Below, piece by piece: positions 3,947 to 6,427 of a DNA stretch of 6,427 bases. The position numbers were made by a program, and so were the translations under genes. The stretch is taken from the NCBI GenBank assembly GCA_947628265.1, contig CANQZF010000103.1:1-6427 (forward strand), read 5' to 3'. Origin of the DNA: an uncultured Oscillospiraceae bacterium. Its GTDB lineage: Bacteria; Bacillota; Clostridia; Oscillospirales; Oscillospiraceae. Positions within the stretch are counted from its first letter, which is position 1, and each line of letters begins with the position of its first letter. The notes under the pieces were generated by a model. The model had not been told where the DNA came from. It was given only the letters and a program-made list of their open reading frames with translations, and searched no databases.

Positions 3947-5242
3947 TTATTCTTCTTCATTGCCGTCGTCGCCGGATGTCTTTTCCGTATCGGCCTCGGC
4001 GGCGCGCTGGAGCTTTTCCTCCAGCTCCTCTGTTATGTCCTCGTCGATGCTGGAGGTCTCCGCCGACGCGCCCTCCACGCCGTTGTAGGCGAAGCGGTCC
4101 GGGTCGTAGCCCCGGCCCCGGGCGTAGCGGCGGGTCCCCACGCGGCTGGGCTCGTAGGCGGGCTCCTCGGGATTTATGGCCCGCTGGTACTCCAGGGCCT
4201 TCTGCGCGGACTCCTGCTTTTTCTTCTGCTGCTGCTTTTTCTTGGAGGTGTTGTCCGTCTGGAGCTCGGCGTTCTGGGCCCGGCGGCGCTCCGCCTCGGC
4301 CCGCTTGGCCTCCAGCTCCGCCTCCCGGGCCTTCCGGGCGGCCTCCTTCTCGGCAAACTCGGAGAGCATGGTTTTGGCGTAGAGCTTGGTCAAAAATACG
4401 TCCACCAGGATACTGACCACGGAGTTGACGATCCAGTAGACGCCCATGGCCGCCGGCAGCACGAAGGCGAACCACAGGGACATCACGGGCCCGATGATGA
4501 TCATCATCAGGGAGTTGCTGGACTTCTCCAGCTGTTCCACGTTGGCTCCGGGCAGGTCCTTCTGGAGGGCGGTGGAAATTTTCGTGGACAGCCACATGAA
4601 AAGGGCCGCCAGCACCGGGATGAGGAAGAGCCCCACCGCCGGCCACCACGTTGAGGGGGAGGACCAGTCAAAGGTCCAGATCCTCCAGTTGGGGACGGCG
4701 GACAGGTCCAGGCCCAGTACCGTGAAGGTCATGGGCTTTAGGTGGGAGTCGAGGCCGGCAAACTCCGAAAAGTGGCTGTTGATGAACTCCGTGGCGCCGA
4801 TCTGGGACTGGGTAAGCTGCGCCACGGGGTAGCCCAGCTCCTGGAGCTTCTCGTAGACCGCGCCCCCGGCGGCGAGAAGCGCCTTGGGCACGCCCATCAT
4901 CACGGTCAAAGGCTTGCGGATGGCCTGATAGAGGGCGATGAGGATGGGGAAGGGCAGCAGCGACCAGAGACACCCGGACATGGGGCTGACGCCGGCCTCC
5001 CGGTAGATTCTCTGCATCTCCTCAGACTGCTTCTGCTGGTTCCCGGCGTGCTTTTTCTGGATCTCCTGAATCTCCGGGTTCAGAAGTTGCTGGCGCATCA
5101 TGCCCTTTTTGCTCTTCATCTGGAAGGGCATGAGGATGAGCTTCACGATGACCGTAAAGAGCACGATGGCGATAAGGTAGTTGTGGGTGATGTTGTAGAG
5201 GAACATCAAAAGCAGACCAAAGGGCCTCGCGATAGTATCCAA
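3947..5242 (-). CDS. yidC: YidC/Oxa1-family membrane protein insertase
   Basis: This 431-residue insertase places proteins into the cytoplasmic membrane, with or without SecYEG. Hydrophobic segments fall near 21-40, 92-110, 202-219, 245-262 and 264-284, the five-helix core. The first ends in VIVKLILMPFQMKSKKGM; Lys34 stands where Bacillus SpoIIIJ has its essential Arg, keeping a positive charge in the groove. A cytoplasmic coiled hairpin (about 44-90) ends with GVSPMSGCLWSLLPFPI. The outer loop between segments 2 and 3 is long (about 90 residues). The tail after 286 is about 145 residues: a charged coiled coil (297-330), a Lys/Gln cluster (334-343), then an acidic end, probably ribosome-facing. 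No signal peptide or lipobox Cys is seen. The start is a TTG at 5242 with GGAG 10 nt upstream; the first ATG would remove 12 residues. It lies 27 nt after yidD. Confidence 0.95.
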   Translation of the reverse strand: MDTIARPFGLLLMFLYNITHNYLIAIVLFTVIVKLILMPFQMKSKKGMMRQQLLNPEIQEIQKKHAGNQQKQSEEMQRIYREAGVSPMSGCLWSLLPFPILIALYQAIRKPLTVMMGVPKALLAAGGAVYEKLQELGYPVAQLTQSQIGATEFINSHFSEFAGLDSHLKPMTFTVLGLDLSAVPNWRIWTFDWSSPSTWWPAVGLFLIPVLAALFMWLSTKISTALQKDLPGANVEQLEKSSNSLMMIIIGPVMSLWFAFVLPAAMGVYWIVNSVVSILVDVFLTKLYAKTMLSEFAEKEAARKAREAELEAKRAEAERRRAQNAELQTDNTSKKKQQQKKKQESAQKALEYQRAINPEEPAYEPSRVGTRRYARGRGYDPDRFAYNGVEGASAETSSIDEDITEELEEKLQRAAEADTEKTSGDDGNEEE

Positions 5243-5269
5243 AATGTGTTCACTCCGATTTCTAGCGTT

Positions 5270-5482
5270 TTATGGAACGGGATCGTAGGGATCGTGGCGG
5301 CTGAAGGGGTTGCAGCGCAATATCCGGCGCAGGGCCAGCCAGCCGCCCTTGAGAGCGCCGTACTTTTCGATGGCCTCCAGGGCGTAGGCCGAGCAGGTGG
5401 GATAATACCGGCAGCAGGGCTGACGCAGGGGGGAGATATTCTTCCGGTAGAAGCGGATGAGGGCGAGAAGCACGGTTTTCAT
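5270..5482 (-). CDS. yidD: YidD, membrane protein insertion efficiency factor
   Basis: This 70-residue protein is the standard length for YidD, a small membrane-associated protein thought to help YidC-dependent insertion. It has LIRFYRKNISPLRQPCCRYYPTCS (from residue 8), EAIEKYGALKGGWLALRRILRCNPF and a short tail, HDPYDPVP. The Cys residues in CCRYYPTCS and RCNPF are family hallmarks. An amphipathic helix is likely at the N-terminus. The ATG at 5482 overlaps the rnpA stop codon as ATGA, so the two are translationally coupled. The frame stays open upstream but there runs through rnpA in another frame. It is part of the rpmH-rnpA-yidD-yidC-jag run. Confidence 0.95.
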   Translation of the reverse strand: MKTVLLALIRFYRKNISPLRQPCCRYYPTCSAYALEAIEKYGALKGGWLALRRILRCNPFSRHDPYDPVP

Positions 5483-5814
5483 CGCAGAAGCCCCAGCTTT
5501 CCCGCCAGGGCCAGAAGCTCCGCCTCCAGCGCCCGGTAGGGGGCGTCCATCCCCCGGCCCCGGACCACGATCACCATGTCGGTACCCGGGAGGAATTTCC
5601 CCTCGTTGAGCCGGTACGCCTCCCGGAGCCGGCGGCGGACCCGGTTGCGGCGCACGGCGCACCCCAGCTTTGCGCTGACGGAGATCCCCAGGCGGTTGGT
5701 GTCCCGCTCCCGCCGGCGGGCGTAGAGCACCAGGGTCCTGCCCACCGCGCTCCGGCCCCTGGCGTAGAGCCGGCGGAACTCAAAATTCTCCTTTAGAGAT
5801 GTGGAAAACTCCAT
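5479..5814 (-). CDS. rnpA: RNase P protein component
   Basis: This basic 111-residue protein binds the catalytic RNase P RNA and helps it remove 5' leaders from pre-tRNAs. The start reads STSLKENFEFRRLYARG, the usual RnpA opening. The hallmark RNRVRRRLREAYR helix follows GCAVR, and GTDMVIVVRGR precedes the end. I chose the ATG at 5814 because GAGG lies 6 nt upstream and the protein then starts like the family; the ATG at 5850 would add 12 residues and has no good ribosome binding site. It overlaps yidD by 4 nt. It lies 108 nt downstream of rpmH, a gap containing a small hairpin (5859-5878). Confidence 0.96.
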   Translation of the reverse strand: MEFSTSLKENFEFRRLYARGRSAVGRTLVLYARRRERDTNRLGISVSAKLGCAVRRNRVRRRLREAYRLNEGKFLPGTDMVIVVRGRGMDAPYRALEAELLALAGKLGLLR

Positions 5815-5858
5815 GCGCCACCTCGACCTTGACGGTGAAAAACTCCGCATAGCCCCAT

Positions 5859-5878
5859 AGGGCGAGTCTCCCCGCCCT
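5859..5878. promoter_or_regulatory. Short hairpin in the rpmH-rnpA spacer
   Basis: AGGGCG (5859-5864) pairs with CGCCCT (5873-5878) across an 8-nt loop. On the minus strand no T run follows, so termination is not expected. It may mark an RNA processing or stability site that lets abundant rpmH mRNA be separated from rnpA; this is inference. Confidence 0.35.
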
Positions 5879-5922
5879 TAAAAAAGCCTATATCCCAGAA
5901 AATGCCGGCTGCGCCGCCCTCA

Positions 5923-6057
5923 TCAGTGGGTGAGTCTGGCGCGGCCCTTGGCGCGGCGGCGGGCCAAAACCTTGCGGCCGTTGGCGGTGGCCATTCTCTT
6001 GCGGAAGCCGTGCTCCTTGGAACGGTGGAGCTTCTTGGGCTGATAGGTCCTCTTCAT
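5923..6057 (-). CDS. rpmH: 50S ribosomal protein L34
   Basis: This 44-residue, very basic protein is a complete L34: it opens MKRTYQPKKLHRSKEHGF and continues RKRMATANGRKVLARRRAKGRARL, matching the family from end to end. L34 is part of the large ribosomal subunit. The ATG at 6057 has GGAGGTG (6071-6065) 7 nt upstream. The open frame runs further upstream, but that sequence is leader and promoter. It is the first gene of the rpmH-rnpA-yidD-yidC-jag-acpP run, driven by the promoter at 6183-6154, with a leader of about 90 nt that can form small hairpins. Confidence 0.98.
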   Translation of the reverse strand: MKRTYQPKKLHRSKEHGFRKRMATANGRKVLARRRAKGRARLTH

Positions 6058-6096
6058 TCGTTTACACCTCCATAAATTAATAATGTATACTCGACA

Positions 6097-6146
6097 TCGG
6101 GATTTCCCGAAGCAGTAGCGAGCAAAACGTGGGGAAAAAACCCACG
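6097..6146 (-). promoter_or_regulatory. Structured 5' leader of rpmH (two small hairpins)
   Basis: Between the predicted transcription start (about 6147) and the rpmH ribosome binding site are two inverted repeats. CGTGGG (6128-6133) pairs with CCCACG (6141-6146) and would sit at the very 5' end of the mRNA. TCGGGA (6097-6102) pairs with TCCCGA (6105-6110) around TT. On the minus strand the 5' hairpin is followed by TTTTGC, too short for a confident attenuator. A stabilising 5' hairpin is the simplest reading. Confidence 0.4.
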
Positions 6147-6153
6147 GCATTTT

Positions 6154-6183
6154 ATTTTACCTTATAAGGGCGGGAGTTGTCAA
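6154..6183 (-). promoter_or_regulatory. Sigma-A promoter of the rpmH operon
   Basis: On the minus strand a perfect TTGACA (6183-6178) is followed by an 18-nt spacer and TAAAAT (6159-6154; five of six to consensus). The strength fits a ribosomal protein gene. It begins 17 nt after the upstream GNAT stop codon, and I see no terminator between, so some read-through from the GNAT gene is possible. Confidence 0.85.
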
Positions 6184-6199
6184 TCCTTTTTTTCCGGCG

Positions 6200-6427
6200 T
6201 CATTTTTCGGAGACGACGCCCTCCGGCCGCGGGCGCAGGGAGGGGCTCATTTTGACGGTCTCCACCCCCGTGGCGGTGCCGCCCTCCGGCAGGGGGACGG
6301 CGGTCTCCAAAATGGGGACGAAGCCCAGCTTTTCGTGGAGGGCGCGGGAGGGCCCGTTGAAGGTGAAGTAGCCGGAGTTTACGTAGTCCACGCCCCGCTT
6401 TTCAAATAGATAGTCCACCACCGCCCC
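6200..6427 (-). CDS. GNAT-family N-acetyltransferase, C-terminal part (runs off the right edge)
   Basis: Only the last 75 codons are in view; the frame is open to the right edge and the start lies beyond it. NGPSRALHEKLGFVPI (about 25-40 of the visible part) is the C-terminal GNAT signature, in which an Asn and the following helix contact acetyl-CoA and a Gly-Phe ends the helix; it is preceded by VVDYLFEKRGVDYV. The family transfers acetyl from acetyl-CoA to amines; the substrate here cannot be told. The segment after the motif, including VPLPEGGTATGVETVKMS, is consistent with a final strand and tail. It is on the same strand as rpmH, where dnaA is the common neighbour in Firmicutes. Confidence 0.7.
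   Translation of the reverse strand, partial: GAVVDYLFEKRGVDYVNSGYFTFNGPSRALHEKLGFVPILETAVPLPEGGTATGVETVKMSPSLRPRPEGVVSEK

Noticed and set aside
2803..4416. Long plus-strand open frame of 537 codons over acpP, jag and yidC
   Set aside because: It is a shadow of three well-supported minus-strand genes, with Gly/Arg/Pro-rich low-complexity translation.
3713..4654. Plus-strand open frame of 313 codons with Leu-rich stretches
   Set aside because: It is antisense to yidC and jag; the Leu run is the complement of Lys/Gln/Glu codons of the YidC tail.

Overview
The window looks like chromosomal DNA from a GC-rich Firmicute of the class Clostridia, most likely the Oscillospirales (Flavonifractor/Oscillibacter-like). 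The reasons are the high GC of the coding parts, near-perfect AGGAGG ribosome binding sites, GTG and TTG starts, a YidC without a lipoprotein signal, a Jag/KhpB protein, and the gene order rpmH-rnpA-yidD-yidC-jag. The genus is inference; no 16S or other marker is present. All genes but one lie on the minus strand.

Reading the minus strand from the right: the 3' end of a GNAT acetyltransferase (6427-6200); a TTGACA/TAAAAT promoter with a structured leader; then rpmH (ribosomal protein L34), rnpA (RNase P protein), yidD, yidC (membrane insertase), jag (RNA-binding KH/R3H protein) and acpP (acyl carrier protein). This tight run is closed by a strong intrinsic terminator at 2729-2761. The first five are the conserved block usually found beside oriC, joining ribosome and tRNA maturation to membrane protein insertion. 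The edges are unusual: a GNAT gene rather than dnaA lies upstream of rpmH, and acpP sits where mnmE/mnmG/rsmG normally follow jag.

A small S24/LexA-fold protein (2338-2718, plus strand) faces the operon and shares a divergent promoter region with ddl (D-Ala-D-Ala ligase, 2190-1150). It lacks both expected catalytic residues. The ddl promoter is TTGTCA-N17-TATAAT. Downstream of ddl on the same strand is the 5' end of murF (229 to beyond position 1). Ddl and MurF act in succession, making D-Ala-D-Ala and attaching it to the UDP-MurNAc-tripeptide.

Between ddl and murF lie about 900 bp with no convincing gene. This stretch is a dense mosaic of inverted and direct repeats: a perfect 18-bp inverted repeat, a duplicated ~50-bp unit, a three-stem dumbbell around an AT-rich core, two hairpins sharing a CCCA loop inside a ~50-bp direct repeat, and a heptamer tandem array. 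It is the least explained part of the window and probably an accumulation of dispersed intergenic repeat elements.
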